Shown here: positions 21,173 to 29,767 of the stretch, piece after piece
Numbering within the stretch: the first letter of the stretch is position 1
Layout of the letters: each line of letters begins with the position of its first letter
Assembly (NCBI RefSeq): GCF_006716355.1
Contig: NZ_VFOW01000001.1
Location: 3,472,001 to 3,536,000, forward strand
Length of the DNA: 64,000 bases
Source of the DNA: Stackebrandtia endophytica
Lineage (GTDB): Bacteria > Actinomycetota > Actinomycetes > Mycobacteriales > Micromonosporaceae
Direction: 5' to 3'
Position numbers and translations under genes: made by a program
The notes under the pieces: model-generated
Databases searched by the model: none
What the model was told of the DNA's origin: nothing
The model's input: the letters and a program-made list of their open reading frames with translations, nothing else

Positions 21173-22585
21173 ATGGTCACCGTGACCGCAAGACCATCAC
21201 GATCCGGCAACGCCGCTTCGAAGGACGCCGACCCTTCGTCGACGGCGAACACGTCGTGGCGGCGAACCCTGCTCGACCGGTACTGGCCCGACACCGGTCG
21301 ACGGTGGAAGCCGTACGAGGGCGGCCCCAGGAGCTGGTGGCCCGACGTCCTCATGCTGCTGGGCGTCGCCGCCATCTCGGCACTGCTGCTGTGGCCGTCT
21401 CCGTTGATCACCCTCGACATCGTGGCCCGCGACTGGTCCCTGGCCAACCAGCCCGAGGTCATCCGGTTCATCGCCGACATGGCACGGTACGTCGGACAGG
21501 GCACCCCGCTGGCGATGATCGCGCTGGGGCTGACGATCATCACCGCGTGGCGGTACCGCTCGATCCGGCCGATCCTGCTGTACCTGACCACCTACGCCGC
21601 GGTCTACCTCGTCATCGGCGCCGCCAAGGAGTGGATGGATCGGGTAGCGCCCCGATTCCCCGACTCCGAGGGCCCGCCGCCGTTCGTCGACGCGGCCGGC
21701 TCACTGCTGTTCAGCGGCATGGACAAGATCTCCTACCCGTCCGGGCACGCCGCCAACACCGCCGTGTGGTTCGCGCTGTTCGTGATGCTGCTGGGCACCC
21801 ACTTGACGCAACGGCAACGCATGGTGCTGTACATCGCGCCGCCGGTGATCCTGCTGATCAGCCAGTCCTACCTCGGGTACCACTGGATCAGCGACACCCC
21901 GGCCGGATACATGCTGGGCATGGTCATCATCCGAACCATCCAGCGAGTTCCGTGGGCGACCATGTCGCTGGGCCCACTGGCCAGATTCGACCCCGGGCCA
22001 CGCAGCCTCGACCGATTACCCGTCCGAAGTGCCACGCCAGGCACGACGCCGCTCCCGCGCGCGGCGAAGCCGACTGACCAACGCCGGCTGCGCCCGCGCC
22101 GCCTCCGGATGATCCACCAATTTCGCCAACACCTGGTAATACCGGGTCTCGGTCAAGCCCAACTCGTCCCGGATCGCCTGCTGTTTGGCACCGGCGTTGC
22201 GATACCACCGCGCCTCGAACTCCAAGACGTCACGCTGACGAGTGGTGAGCGGTTCAGGGGTGTGAGGGGAGACTGTCAATCCGGGTCCACCAGTGAGATC
22301 AGATCGGCGATCGAATCGGCGATGCGGTTGGGTTGGAACGGGAACCGGTCGACCTGGTCGGCGCTGGTGACACCGGACAACACCAGGATCGTCTCCAACC
22401 CCGCCTCCATGCCCGCCACGATGTCGGTATCCATGCGGTCGCCGATCATCGCCGTCGACTCACTGTGCCCGTTCACCTTGTTCAACGCGCTCCGCATCAT
22501 CAACGGATTCGGTTTCCCGACGAAATACGGCTCCACCCCGGTCGCCTTGGTGATCAACGCCGCCACCGCGCCACACGCAGGCTGA
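21173..22585 (+). CDS. PAP2-family membrane phosphatase with anomalous 3' extension
   Basis: The first ~270 codons encode a PAP2 membrane phosphatase: several helices and the phosphatase motifs [21 protein letters not shown] and [14 protein letters not shown] with the catalytic histidines. Such enzymes hydrolyse lipid phosphates or undecaprenyl pyrophosphate. After about 21970 the frame has no stop for a further ~600 bp and runs antisense through the DUF3263 gene and part of the HAD gene; this tail (residues ~270-470) looks non-biological. Either the stop codon has been lost or there is an indel. The ATG at 21173 is one of several possible starts. Confidence 0.7.
   Translation: MVTVTARPSRSGNAASKDADPSSTANTSWRRTLLDRYWPDTGRRWKPYEGGPRSWWPDVLMLLGVAAISALLLWPSPLITLDIVARDWSLANQPEVIRFIADMARYVGQGTPLAMIALGLTIITAWRYRSIRPILLYLTTYAAVYLVIGAAKEWMDRVAPRFPDSEGPPPFVDAAGSLLFSGMDKISYPSGHAANTAVWFALFVMLLGTHLTQRQRMVLYIAPPVILLISQSYLGYHWISDTPAGYMLGMVIIRTIQRVPWATMSLGPLARFDPGPRSLDRLPVRSATPGTTPLPRAAKPTDQRRLRPRRLRMIHQFRQHLVIPGLGQAQLVPDRLLFGTGVAIPPRLELQDVTLTSGERFRGVRGDCQSGSTSEIRSAIESAMRLGWNGNRSTWSALVTPDNTRIVSNPASMPATMSVSMRSPIIAVDSLCPFTLFNALRIINGFGFPTKYGSTPVALVINAATAPHAG
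22016..22279 (-). CDS. DUF3263 family protein
   Basis: 87 aa. The sequence [46 protein letters not shown] is the core of this small actinobacterial family, an HTH-like fold resembling sigma region 4, with a basic C-terminus ([12 protein letters not shown]). It starts with TTG overlapping the stop of the HAD gene (TTGA), so it depends on translation of that gene. DNA binding is likely but unproven. It lies entirely within the antisense extension of the PAP2 frame. Confidence 0.75.
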   Translation of the reverse strand: MTVSPHTPEPLTTRQRDVLEFEARWYRNAGAKQQAIRDELGLTETRYYQVLAKLVDHPEAARAQPALVSRLRRARERRRAWRGTSDG

Positions 22586-23070
22586 ATCCCCTCCGGTGAC
22601 GGACCCGTCGGATCCGGATTGGTCGCGATGAACCGAGCACCCGCGTCCACCAACCGAATCGCCCGGGTGATCGCACCCAGACTGTACGAACGCGTCTCAC
22701 CCAACACCACATAGTCCGGGGCGATATCGGTCAACACGTAGTTGACGGCGTGCAACGCCGTGGTCAACCCGGCCTCACCGATGACGTACGCGGTGCCCTC
22801 CGGGCGCTGCACGTTCAGAAAATCGGCGGTGGCCATCGCGGAGGTGTAGATCGACTCGGCCGGAACCTGAAGTCCCGCCGCCCGCAACCGGACATGAAGG
22901 TCCCGCGGCGTGTAGATCGAGTTGTTGGTGAGCACGAGAAATCGCTTACCGGAGGTGGTCAGCGCCTCCAGGAACTTCTCCGCACCCGGTACCGGGACCC
23001 CTTCATGAACCAAGACGCCGTCCATGTCGGTCAGCCAGCATTCGATGGGGCCGCGCGTGGTAGTCGACAT
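22276..23070 (-). CDS. HAD-IIA family phosphatase (NagD-like)
   Basis: 264 aa. Motif I DMDGVL with the nucleophile Asp, motif II TNNS, the lysine in PYFVGKPNP, and motif [14 protein letters not shown] are all intact. Enzymes of this group remove phosphate from nucleotides or small sugars such as phosphoglycolate and p-nitrophenyl substrates. It begins with ATG at 23070 and overlaps the next gene by 4 bp. Substrate unknown. Confidence 0.9.
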   Translation of the reverse strand: MSTTTRGPIECWLTDMDGVLVHEGVPVPGAEKFLEALTTSGKRFLVLTNNSIYTPRDLHVRLRAAGLQVPAESIYTSAMATADFLNVQRPEGTAYVIGEAGLTTALHAVNYVLTDIAPDYVVLGETRSYSLGAITRAIRLVDAGARFIATNPDPTGPSPEGIQPACGAVAALITKATGVEPYFVGKPNPLMMRSALNKVNGHSESTAMIGDRMDTDIVAGMEAGLETILVLSGVTSADQVDRFPFQPNRIADSIADLISLVDPD

Positions 23071-23112
23071 ACCGCCAGTCTGCCACCCTCGCGCTCGCCA
23101 GGCTTCGCCTCG

Positions 23113-23559
23113 CGGTGTTGCGGGTGGGCTTGCCTACTAAAACCGTGTAGGCGGCGCCCTCCCGCGCCTTGCGACGCGACGCCTGGACGGGCGCGATGCT
23201 TGGTGGAGCTTCCCCCCTTGGGTGGCCTTGGTTGTTGGGCTGGCGGCGCACTCCCGCGCCTTGCGACGCGAGGCCTGGACGGCCGCGAGACTCGGTGGAC
23301 ACGTGTCTGGCGGCATTGCGAACCGACTTGCCTACCACAACCATGTAGGCGGCGCCGGTTCGCGCCTTGCGCTCTGCTGTTCGGTCCACCTCCGGCGGAA
23401 CGCGCACCTGAGCGGGGCGCGATGCTTGGTGGAGCTTCCCCTTTTTTTTTGGGGGGGGACATCTTTGGGTGGCCTTGGTTGTTGGGCTGGCGGCGCCCTC
23501 CCGCGCCTTGCGCCGTGGGGCCTGGACGGGCGCGGTGGTTGGTGGACAGGTGTCTGGCC
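23113..23559. repeat. Diverged tandem duplication of a ~200-250 bp non-coding unit
   Basis: Two adjacent units, about 23113-23311 and 23312-23559, share the same order of blocks: a cttgcctac block, gtaggcggcgcc, gcgccttgcg, gatgcttggtggagcttcccc, a 30-bp block that is identical in both copies (23220-23249 and 23467-23496) and a final ggacacgtgtctggc / ggacaggtgtctggc. The sub-block ctcccgcgccttgcg occurs three times. No sensible protein is seen. The second unit has a C4-T9-G8 run at 23438-23458. It fills the gap between the HAD and TetR genes. Confidence 0.75.
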
Positions 23560-23637
23560 GTGGTCGCCGACGTGAGGACTATCGGGCGCGTCGCGGGAGG
23601 CGGTGTGGAACCCCACCGAAACCACCGTTGGGTGGTG

Positions 23638-24264
23638 TCACCGACCGATGGTGATGCGAACCGCCCGATCCATCGCATCGCGGACCTGCGCGGGAAGGTC
23701 GCCCCTGCCCAGGCTGGTCAGGGCCGCGGCGCCCATCGCGCCGGTGACCGCGCCGACCAGGGCGGCTGCGTCGATCTCGTCGAGGTCCGGGGCGTAGGCG
23801 GTGACCAGCGCTTCGGTCAGGTCGGTGTAGCCGCTGAGAAACCGCTGCAACAACCGCGCCCGAACACTGGGCGAGGAGGCGACCAGCTCGGCCCGAATAC
23901 CGGCCAGGCCCGAGGTCAGGTCGTTGTTCCAGACATCGGTGATCATGCGTTCCAGCGCGCGGGTCAACACCTGAATGGGAGTCTCATCGGACCGTCGCTC
24001 GTGGATGGTCGCGACACCGAGCTCGATGCGCACGTCCGCATTGGCCAGCAGTAGGTCTTCCTTGGTGGGGAAGTGCAGGAAGAACGTTCTGGTCGACACG
24101 TCGGCGGTTTCGGCGATCTCGGCGATCGTCGTCTGCTCGTAGCCGTGCTGCTGGAACAGTCGAACGGCAGCGTCCAGCAGGGCTTGCCGGGTGCGTTGTT
24201 TCTTGCGTTCCCGGCGACCGATCGTCGGGGCGGCATCGCCGCCGACGGCACTGTCGTGAGTCAT
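23638..24264 (-). CDS. TetR-family transcriptional regulator
   Basis: 208 aa. The N-terminal HTH is RTRQALLDAAVRLFQQHGYEQTTIAEIAETADVSTRTFFLHFPTKEDLL, a typical TetR DNA-binding domain, and the C-terminal ~150 residues form the helical ligand domain. The family represses neighbouring genes until a small molecule binds. The divergently placed microprotein/nitrobindin pair, ~300 bp away, is a possible target, but no operator palindrome stood out in the spacer 24265-24562. Confidence 0.88.
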   Translation of the reverse strand: MTHDSAVGGDAAPTIGRRERKKQRTRQALLDAAVRLFQQHGYEQTTIAEIAETADVSTRTFFLHFPTKEDLLLANADVRIELGVATIHERRSDETPIQVLTRALERMITDVWNNDLTSGLAGIRAELVASSPSVRARLLQRFLSGYTDLTEALVTAYAPDLDEIDAAALVGAVTGAMGAAALTSLGRGDLPAQVRDAMDRAVRITIGR

Positions 24265-24562
24265 CCTGTCAGGATGCTACCGCCGGGGCGGCGGGCTCCG
24301 ATGCGCAACCGAGCCCTCGTGGTGTTGTTTCACGACGGACTGGGTCGAAACCGCTGACGGTGGCTCGACGCCGCGACCACGTCGCGTCCCGCATCGCCTA
24401 CGACGCGGGCGGCCGAGAAGGTGGCGGCACTCGACTCCCCACCCGGGTCGGGGCTGGTCACCGGCGACCGGCCTGGTGGTGATCGATGCGTGGAATCGGG
24501 GGCCGACGAGCCCAACCCACCACTGACGTTCGAATGACCGGACACCCTCTAAGCTGTCGGTT

Positions 24563-24658
24563 GTGGGAGTAGTCGTGGTCATCGCGCTGGTCGCCGCGTG
24601 CGGAGTGCTCGCCGGTGGACTCGGTTACTGGGCGGTTCGGATAGGGAGAAACAGGTGA
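24563..24658 (+). CDS. 31-aa single-helix membrane microprotein coupled to nitrobindin
   Basis: GTG-started frame encoding about 22 hydrophobic residues (GVVVVIALVAACGVLAGGLG) followed by YWAVRIGRNR, that is, one membrane helix with a basic C-terminal tail that should stay in the cytoplasm. Its stop codon overlaps the nitrobindin GTG start by 4 bp (GTGA), and its 3' end contains the ribosome binding site for that gene. This arrangement is typical of translational coupling. No family is recognised. It could be only a leader peptide, so confidence is moderate. Confidence 0.5.
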   Translation: MGVVVVIALVAACGVLAGGLGYWAVRIGRNR

Positions 24659-25245
24659 CAGAGACCAACGGTGAGACGCCGGACTTCAGTCAGACGTTCC
24701 AGCCGATCGAGCCCTACCCGTACGAGGACACCGATGACCTCCGCAGCGGACCCGATCTGCACCCTGAGATGCTGACTCTGCTGCCCTACATCGGACGGTG
24801 GCGGGGCCGGGGCCAGGGCGGTTACCCGGACATGGAGGACTTCGTGTTCGGCCAGGAAGTCCGGATCTCTCACGACGGTCGGCCGTTCCTGTTCTATGAA
24901 TCCCGGACCTGGTTGCTGAACGCGGACGGCACGCCGATGCGACCCGCCGCGCGCGAGGTCGGTTGGTTCCGCGCCGTTGGTGACGACGGCGCCCGCACCG
25001 AGGTCGAACTGGAACTGAGCCACCCCACCGGCATCATGGAGCTGTACTACGGGCACATCACCGGCACCACGATGGAGCTGAGCACCGACGCGGTCATCCG
25101 CAGTCCCAAGGCCAAAGAGGTGACCGCGGGCAAGCGCCTGTATGGCATGGTCGACGGCGCCTTGATGTACGCCGCGGAGATGGCCGCGATGGGACAGCCC
25201 CTGACACCGCACCTGTCGGCGCGAATGGTCCGGGTCACCGACTGA
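24655..25245 (+). CDS. Nitrobindin-like haem-binding protein
   Basis: 196 aa. A small all-beta, FABP-like barrel with the family signature GRWRGRGQGGYP, the FVFGQEVRISHDGRPFLFYESRTW block and a C-terminal RMVRV, matching the nitrobindin/THAP4-like family (DUF1794). Members bind ferric haem b and scavenge NO or isomerise peroxynitrite. The GTG at 24655 is chosen because it follows GGGAGAAACAG and yields the usual N-terminus; it overlaps the microprotein stop. The C-terminal histidine expected for haem binding is probably in TPHLSARM. Confidence 0.85.
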   Translation: MTETNGETPDFSQTFQPIEPYPYEDTDDLRSGPDLHPEMLTLLPYIGRWRGRGQGGYPDMEDFVFGQEVRISHDGRPFLFYESRTWLLNADGTPMRPAAREVGWFRAVGDDGARTEVELELSHPTGIMELYYGHITGTTMELSTDAVIRSPKAKEVTAGKRLYGMVDGALMYAAEMAAMGQPLTPHLSARMVRVTD

Positions 25246-25301
25246 GGCGAACGGACGCCACGGATCAGCCTGGTTCGCGTCGGCATCCGGCGGCCCGCCC
25301 C

Positions 25302-25397
25302 GAGGTCGACCCGTATCCAGGTCAACCCTTCTCCAGGCCAACCCTTCTCCAGGCCAACCCGGCCCGAGGCCAACCCGTCTTCAGACCAACCCGTACG
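25302..25397. repeat. 16-bp tandem repeat, six units
   Basis: Six consecutive 16-bp units with consensus caggccaacccgtctc: starts at 25302, 25318, 25334, 25350, 25366 and 25382. Units 3 and 4 share their first 11 bases exactly; the core ccaaccc is kept in four of the six units. Unit length is not a multiple of three and there is no plausible reading frame, so it is a non-coding minisatellite. Confidence 0.85.
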
Positions 25398-25641
25398 GGG
25401 CGGTCCAGCTTCAGACCATGTCCCCCGATGCCCTCCGACAGTCACGCCGAGGGTGGGAGCAGATTCGACCTAACGGTCGTCGGCCGCGATCGTTGATCGC
25501 GGTGAGGTTTGAATGTGGCCACTACGTATATGCCTCCTGAATGGCTGGTCGGGGAAGCCCGTGGACGGGCGCCGTCGAGGATGGGAAGACCGAGTCGGCT
25601 GAGCACGCCGAGCCGGGCACGATCAATCCGATCGCCCGATG

Positions 25642-25725
25642 TTGTGCACCGAACGTTTTGCGCCGAGAGTCTGCGTCGGAAATTCTGCACGGGAAACCTG
25701 CACCGGAACGTTGTGCTGATCAACG
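25642..25725. repeat. Degenerate 13-15 bp tandem array
   Basis: Six units with a loose tgcaccggaaacgt core start at about 25642, 25657, 25672, 25686, 25699 and 25712. Units differ in length and sequence, so the array is old or only apparent. Confidence 0.35.
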
Positions 25726-25976
25726 ACGAACCGAAGTGCGCCACCGGACGTCGGTCCGGCGGCTCTGTCATGACACGGGAGATCATCGGGCGGTGGGTCG
25801 GATTGTCTGCCTCATGCCCCTCGCGACCAGTGGAAACATCCGCCGGGGTCGGAGACCGGGCGCAAACGGTGGGTGTGAACCGTGTACGCCCGGCCTCCTT
25901 GGGTTGGGCGGTGAAAGTTTCTGGCGAGGGAGGATTCGCCTGATTCACCCAGTTCAACGATGAATTGTGATAGCGG

Positions 25977-27659
25977 TTACGAGGTTTTTGGAACTTGGCG
26001 GGATTTTTCAGTACCGAGAAGTTTTCCCGGGATCGTGAAGGGTTTTTCGATCAGGTGCGTGTTGATCGGCTGCTCGGGCGCGATCCAGGAGCTGTCGGGC
26101 TCTCCGTCGGCGTTGGCCTTCCAGTCGCGGGACACCTTGGGAACCGCGATCGGATACACCGTCAGCCCGGTCTCGTCGATGCGCATCCGGAGGAAACACT
26201 TCGCGTCCTCGATGCTCTGGGCGGCGAACAGTTCGTTGTCGTTGACTCCGAAGCCCGCGGCCACCAGTAGATACGCCGACACCACCAGGGTCGCGGCCAG
26301 GCCGGCTATCGGTATGTATCCCAGATAGGCCAACCATCCGGACAGGTCGAGTGCCGACCATCCCCAGGCTCCCAGCATGATCAGACCGACGTGGGCGGCG
26401 CCGTGTCCCAGTCCGGCGATCCAGTGTCGCCATCGGCGACCTCCCGCCGACGGGTTGGCGAACGCGGTGGTGATTCCCAGGGTGGCCGCCGATCCGGCCA
26501 ACGCGGTTCCGGGGGAGCCGAAGAAACTCAGCAGCCCGAGCAGGTGGATCAGTCCGAGCAGACCGATGAAACTGGGGTTGCGCAGCGGCAGCCGCCAGAA
26601 CACCCCGGTGGCGAAGCTCCAAGACTTTCGGCGATCCGGATAGCTGGTGCCGCGTTCGTAGGTGCGCACCGGAGATCCATGGCGGGCCATGGAATCCGGT
26701 GGCGGGGCCTCCAAGATGTCCGGCAGCGTGTGCGTCGGTGACAGGTACGCGCCGCCGCCACCGGCGGTGATGAGGTGACGTGGTCCGCCGATCTCGCGGT
26801 AGTGCACGTAGTGGTGGCGGTCGCCGGTGACGATGAGTGGCACCTTGCCACCGCGCGGTTTGATGAAGGTGCGTATGAAGTAGTCGACGCGGTCGTAGGC
26901 GCGGGGATCCTCTGCGGTCCAGACCCAGGAGGGTCGGGGGACGCACAGGATGACCGGGTCGTCGGGCTCCATCTCGGCGAGCACCTCGGTGAAGTACTGC
27001 AACTGTGGACTGTCCAAGTAGGCGTCGAACTGTGCGTCGATGCCGATCATCCACCAGCGATGCGGAAGTTTCACCGCCCAGTAGCTGCGCCGTTGATGCG
27101 TGGTGCGTCCGCCGATGGATCGTTCGGCGCAGAAGACTCGCAGGAACGAGGTGAGGCCGTCGAACCAGTCGTGGTTGCCGGAGATCGCGTACAGCGATCC
27201 CGATCCCGATGGCATGGCGGCTTGATACGGTCCCTTGCAACGGTTCTCGTAGTCACGCCAGTTGGCGGACGGGTAGACCTGGTCGCCGCCCATGACGAGG
27301 ATGTCGCCGCGGGGCAGCGGTTCGTGGTGTTCGGGGGACGGTCTGCCGAATCGTCCCGGGGGGTGTGACGGGGTCAGGTCGGGTTGTGCGGTCAGGTAGG
27401 CGACCGAGTAGGTCGCGTTGAAGCCGTCGCCGATGTCGGCGACGTAGTCGAGCCACAGTTCGTCGCCTTGAGTGTGGTCGAAGACGCCTTGGGGGGACAA
27501 CGCCTGTAGTTCGCGTTTGTCCAGATAGGCGCCCATGAGTCGGGCCAATCCGAGCCGGGCGGCTGTCGACGTCAAGACTCGTGTGGACAGCCAACGCACT
27601 GCCGGTTGGCGTTGGAAATGCAACTGTTTCGAGGTGAGGTCCGCCGGGCGTTCTGCCAT
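25977..27659 (-). CDS. Metallophosphoesterase with C-terminal membrane domain
   Basis: About 560 aa. The calcineurin-like core has VMGGDQVYPS, ISGNHDWFDG and VTGDRHHYVHY, which supply the metal-binding Asp, Asn and His residues. Residues ~370-500 form four or five hydrophobic helices (NPSFIGLLGLIHLLGLLSFF, GHGAAHVGLIMLGAWGW, YIPIAGLAATLVVSAYLLVA), and a soluble tail follows. The hydrolase face probably works at the membrane; the substrate is unknown. The start is uncertain: ATG at 27659 or 27674, neither with a strong ribosome site. Confidence 0.8.
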   Translation of the reverse strand: MAERPADLTSKQLHFQRQPAVRWLSTRVLTSTAARLGLARLMGAYLDKRELQALSPQGVFDHTQGDELWLDYVADIGDGFNATYSVAYLTAQPDLTPSHPPGRFGRPSPEHHEPLPRGDILVMGGDQVYPSANWRDYENRCKGPYQAAMPSGSGSLYAISGNHDWFDGLTSFLRVFCAERSIGGRTTHQRRSYWAVKLPHRWWMIGIDAQFDAYLDSPQLQYFTEVLAEMEPDDPVILCVPRPSWVWTAEDPRAYDRVDYFIRTFIKPRGGKVPLIVTGDRHHYVHYREIGGPRHLITAGGGGAYLSPTHTLPDILEAPPPDSMARHGSPVRTYERGTSYPDRRKSWSFATGVFWRLPLRNPSFIGLLGLIHLLGLLSFFGSPGTALAGSAATLGITTAFANPSAGGRRWRHWIAGLGHGAAHVGLIMLGAWGWSALDLSGWLAYLGYIPIAGLAATLVVSAYLLVAAGFGVNDNELFAAQSIEDAKCFLRMRIDETGLTVYPIAVPKVSRDWKANADGEPDSSWIAPEQPINTHLIEKPFTIPGKLLGTEKSRQVPKTS

Positions 27660-27881
27660 CTTCCAACAGTGCATGATCCGAAACCCTTTGCACAGGGCCG
27701 GAACCCGGATCTTGACACAATTGTGATGATTCAACCACGATGCGTATCGCTGCGGGGGTGGGGGAGTGATCGGATCGTCGCATGTGGTGTTTGTCGGGTC
27801 GGCGGCCGGTCGGGGCCGATTCGGTGCGACCGGCCGGTCTCGACCTCCGAGCTTCGATCCGTTGCGGCGAAATGCCTCCCG

Positions 27882-28112
27882 CTATCGGGTCATCGCCTCG
27901 ACGGCGAGTTTTGCCTCCTTCAGACCGGTCCGGGTGATCTCCCGGTACAGCTTGATCGCCGGGATGGTCTTACCGGCGAGCGCCAGTTCTCGAACCGGGG
28001 TGAGCGGGTCGTATTGCTGTTGGGGCAGCGGGAGATCGAGGTGTCGGTACAGTCCCTCGACCAATTGCTCCAAACGTGCCACGCGATGTTCCAGTTCGAA
28101 ATTGGAGGTCAT
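27882..28112 (-). CDS. Mini-protein with ribosomal L7/L12 C-terminal-like motif
   Basis: 76 aa. The N-terminal half is a short coiled helix (FELEHRVARLEQLVEGLYRHL). The C-terminal half, GKTIPAIKLYREITRTGLKEAKLAVEAM, matches the factor-binding helix region of ribosomal protein bL12 (the GLKEAK element). It lacks the L12 hinge and dimer domain. Such short proteins are found in actinobacteria; a role in translation or protein contact is possible but unknown. ATG at 28112 has GGAGG just before it. Confidence 0.8.
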   Translation of the reverse strand: MTSNFELEHRVARLEQLVEGLYRHLDLPLPQQQYDPLTPVRELALAGKTIPAIKLYREITRTGLKEAKLAVEAMTR

Positions 28113-28443
28113 GTGGGAAGTTTAGCCAGGTAGTGCACATGATCGTCGGCCAGTTTGCGCGATGTTCGCAATCAGTTGTCGCCCAAGGGCTTGACAAGTC
28201 GTGCGCACCTGTTGACAATCGACGCCAACCAGGCTCTACCCACAGGTAGCTTCGATGCCCCTCCTGTTGAGAGCCTCGTTCTGCCGTCCCTAATGGATTT
28301 GCAGTGCCCGTTGTCGATTCGCACGAAAGGCTGAGCAGCCCAGATCCACCGCTTGCCTCCAAGCGCGTCTCGATTCGCCAGACCCCCTGGTCGACCCGCC
28401 CGGCACGAGGCAAGTGCTCCCCCTCTGATTGTGAGAAACGCCC
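28113..28443. other. Divergent intergenic region with candidate promoter
   Basis: About 330 bp between the L12-like and lipase genes. Two TTGACA hexamers stand at 28191 and 28212 on the plus strand; the second is followed after about 17 bp by a weak -10-like sequence. They are plausible -35 elements for the secreted lipase but would give a leader of ~200 nt. Confidence 0.35.
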
Positions 28444-29268
28444 ATGAAGCTTGCCCGACAACTATCCATCACTCTGGCTATCGGAATCGGTGCCGCACTG
28501 GCGGTTCCGTCGGTGGCCATGGCCGACGTCGAAGCCGAATCCATCTCCTATGTCGCCATGGGGGACTCGTTCGCCTCCGGAACCGGTGCCGGCGACTACG
28601 CCGAAATGTCCAGCGCCAGCTGGAAGGGCGGCGGTTGCTACCAGTCCGTCAACGCCTACTCGCCGCTGTTGGCAAACCAGCTGGGTGCCGACCTGGACTT
28701 CCAGTCCTGTAGCGGTGCGAAGGTCGCCGACATCTACAGCGACCAGATGGGCAACCTGTCCGCCGACACCGACCTGATCACGCTGTCGGTCGGCGGCAAC
28801 GATGTCGGCTTCGCCGACGTCATCGTCACCTGCACCACGGCCGGAACCACCAAGTGCGTCGACAAGGTGAACGCTGCCGAGGCCGACGCCCAGGCACGTT
28901 TCCCCAGCCTGTTGGGCAACCTGTACTCCGAGATCGACTCCCGCGCACCCAATGCCCAGGTTCTGGTACTGGGGTACCCGCTGCTGTTCGAGGAGCGGAC
29001 CTGCTTCGGCAACCTCGGTATCAATGTGGATGAACAGCGTCGCATCAACGCGGCCAACTACGTCCTCAACGATTTGATCCGCACCGCGGCCACCAACGCC
29101 GGGTTCACCTACGTCGACCCGATCCCGAGCTTCGACGGATACGGCGTGTGCGCCAGCGGCTCGTACATCAACGGTCTGCGGATCAACGTTCCCGAGTCGT
29201 ACCACCCGAACAAGGCCGGACACGCGCAGGGCTACCTGCCCGCGCTGCTGGCTCACGCCAGTGTCTAA
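28444..29268 (+). CDS. Secreted SGNH/GDSL-family esterase or lipase
   Basis: 274 aa. A Sec signal peptide (KLARQLSITLAIGIGAALAV, cleavage after PSVAMA) precedes an SGNH hydrolase with block I GDSFASG (Ser nucleophile), block III SVGGNDVGF and block V YHPNKAGH (catalytic His). Six cysteines are placed as in the Streptomyces extracellular lipases, suggesting three disulfides. It should hydrolyse esters or lipids outside the cell. The ATG start directly gives the signal peptide. It is a single gene closed by a strong terminator. Confidence 0.92.
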   Translation: MKLARQLSITLAIGIGAALAVPSVAMADVEAESISYVAMGDSFASGTGAGDYAEMSSASWKGGGCYQSVNAYSPLLANQLGADLDFQSCSGAKVADIYSDQMGNLSADTDLITLSVGGNDVGFADVIVTCTTAGTTKCVDKVNAAEADAQARFPSLLGNLYSEIDSRAPNAQVLVLGYPLLFEERTCFGNLGINVDEQRRINAANYVLNDLIRTAATNAGFTYVDPIPSFDGYGVCASGSYINGLRINVPESYHPNKAGHAQGYLPALLAHASV

Positions 29269-29287
29269 TCCACGCTGACGCGACGAC

Positions 29288-29330
29288 CGCGAGGGCCCGC
29301 GACATGCTCGACATGTCGCGGGCCCTCGCG
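29288..29330. terminator. Strong bidirectional terminator
   Basis: A perfect 19-bp inverted repeat (29288-29306 and 29312-29330) with a 5-nt loop sits between the convergent lipase and arsR genes. It is the longest perfect stem in the window. Confidence 0.85.
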
Positions 29331-29343
29331 TGTGTCCATCGGT

Positions 29344-29694
29344 TCAGCCGGGTGGTTCCAGAAACGCGGAGAGCTGCCGCAGACGTGACGGGATCACCCA
29401 GTAGTAGACCCAGGTGCCGCGCCGCTGGCAGTCGATCAGGCCGGCTTTGCGCAGCACCTTGAGGTGGTGGGAGATGGTCGGTCCGCTGAGGTCGAAGGGC
29501 GCGGTCAGGTCGCAGACGCAGACCTCGCCGCCGGCGTGGGCGGCGATCATCGACAGTAGACGCAGCCGAATCGGGTCACCCAGCGCCTTGAATACGGTGG
29601 CCAGGTCGCTCGCGGCCTCGGCGTCGACGCCGTCGATCAGCGGTGGCGGGCAGCAACCGGTTCGGGTGGCGCTGGGCGATGGTTGGTTCGGCAT
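29344..29694 (-). CDS. arsR: ArsR-family metalloregulator
   Basis: 116 aa winged-helix repressor. LATVFKALGDPIRLRLLSMIAA and the recognition helix SGPTISHHLKVLRKAGLI are typical. The CVCDL motif in helix 3 supplies the cysteines that bind As(III) or Sb(III), and a CC pair lies near the N-terminus. It is divergent from the arsM-like gene with a 73-bp spacer, so it probably represses both. Release would follow arsenite binding. Confidence 0.9.
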   Translation of the reverse strand: MPNQPSPSATRTGCCPPPLIDGVDAEAASDLATVFKALGDPIRLRLLSMIAAHAGGEVCVCDLTAPFDLSGPTISHHLKVLRKAGLIDCQRRGTWVYYWVIPSRLRQLSAFLEPPG

Positions 29695-29701
29695 ATCCCT
29701 A

Positions 29702-29724
29702 TCTTGACGTTTATCGAATCAAGT
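29702..29724. promoter_or_regulatory. Candidate ArsR operator
   Basis: The arsR-arsM spacer has an imperfect dyad ttga (29704) ... tcaa (29719) with an ATCGAAT centre, similar in form to ArsR/SmtB boxes. It would overlap both divergent promoters. Visible dyad, inferred binding. Confidence 0.45.
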
Positions 29725-29767
29725 GGCAAGCTTCTGTTTCGAAGTTCATCAAAACAAGGAGTTCGCC

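Larger units (their letters stand above)
25246..25976. other. Long intergenic stretch with short repeats
   Basis: About 730 bp between the nitrobindin gene and the convergent metallophosphoesterase gene. It contains a 16-bp tandem array (25302-25397) and a more degenerate ~14-bp array (25642-25725). Open frames differ between phases and are rich in Arg, Pro and Ser; none looks like a protein. Confidence 0.5.

Noticed and set aside
22750-24054. Plus-strand open frame through the repeat region (434 codons)
   Set aside because: Made of antisense to HAD and TetR genes joined by the non-coding duplicated repeats; repeated peptide segments come only from the DNA repeats.
25302-25725. CRISPR array in the nitrobindin-metallophosphoesterase spacer
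   Set aside because: Units are 13-16 bp with no spacers between them and no cas genes are present; these are minisatellites.
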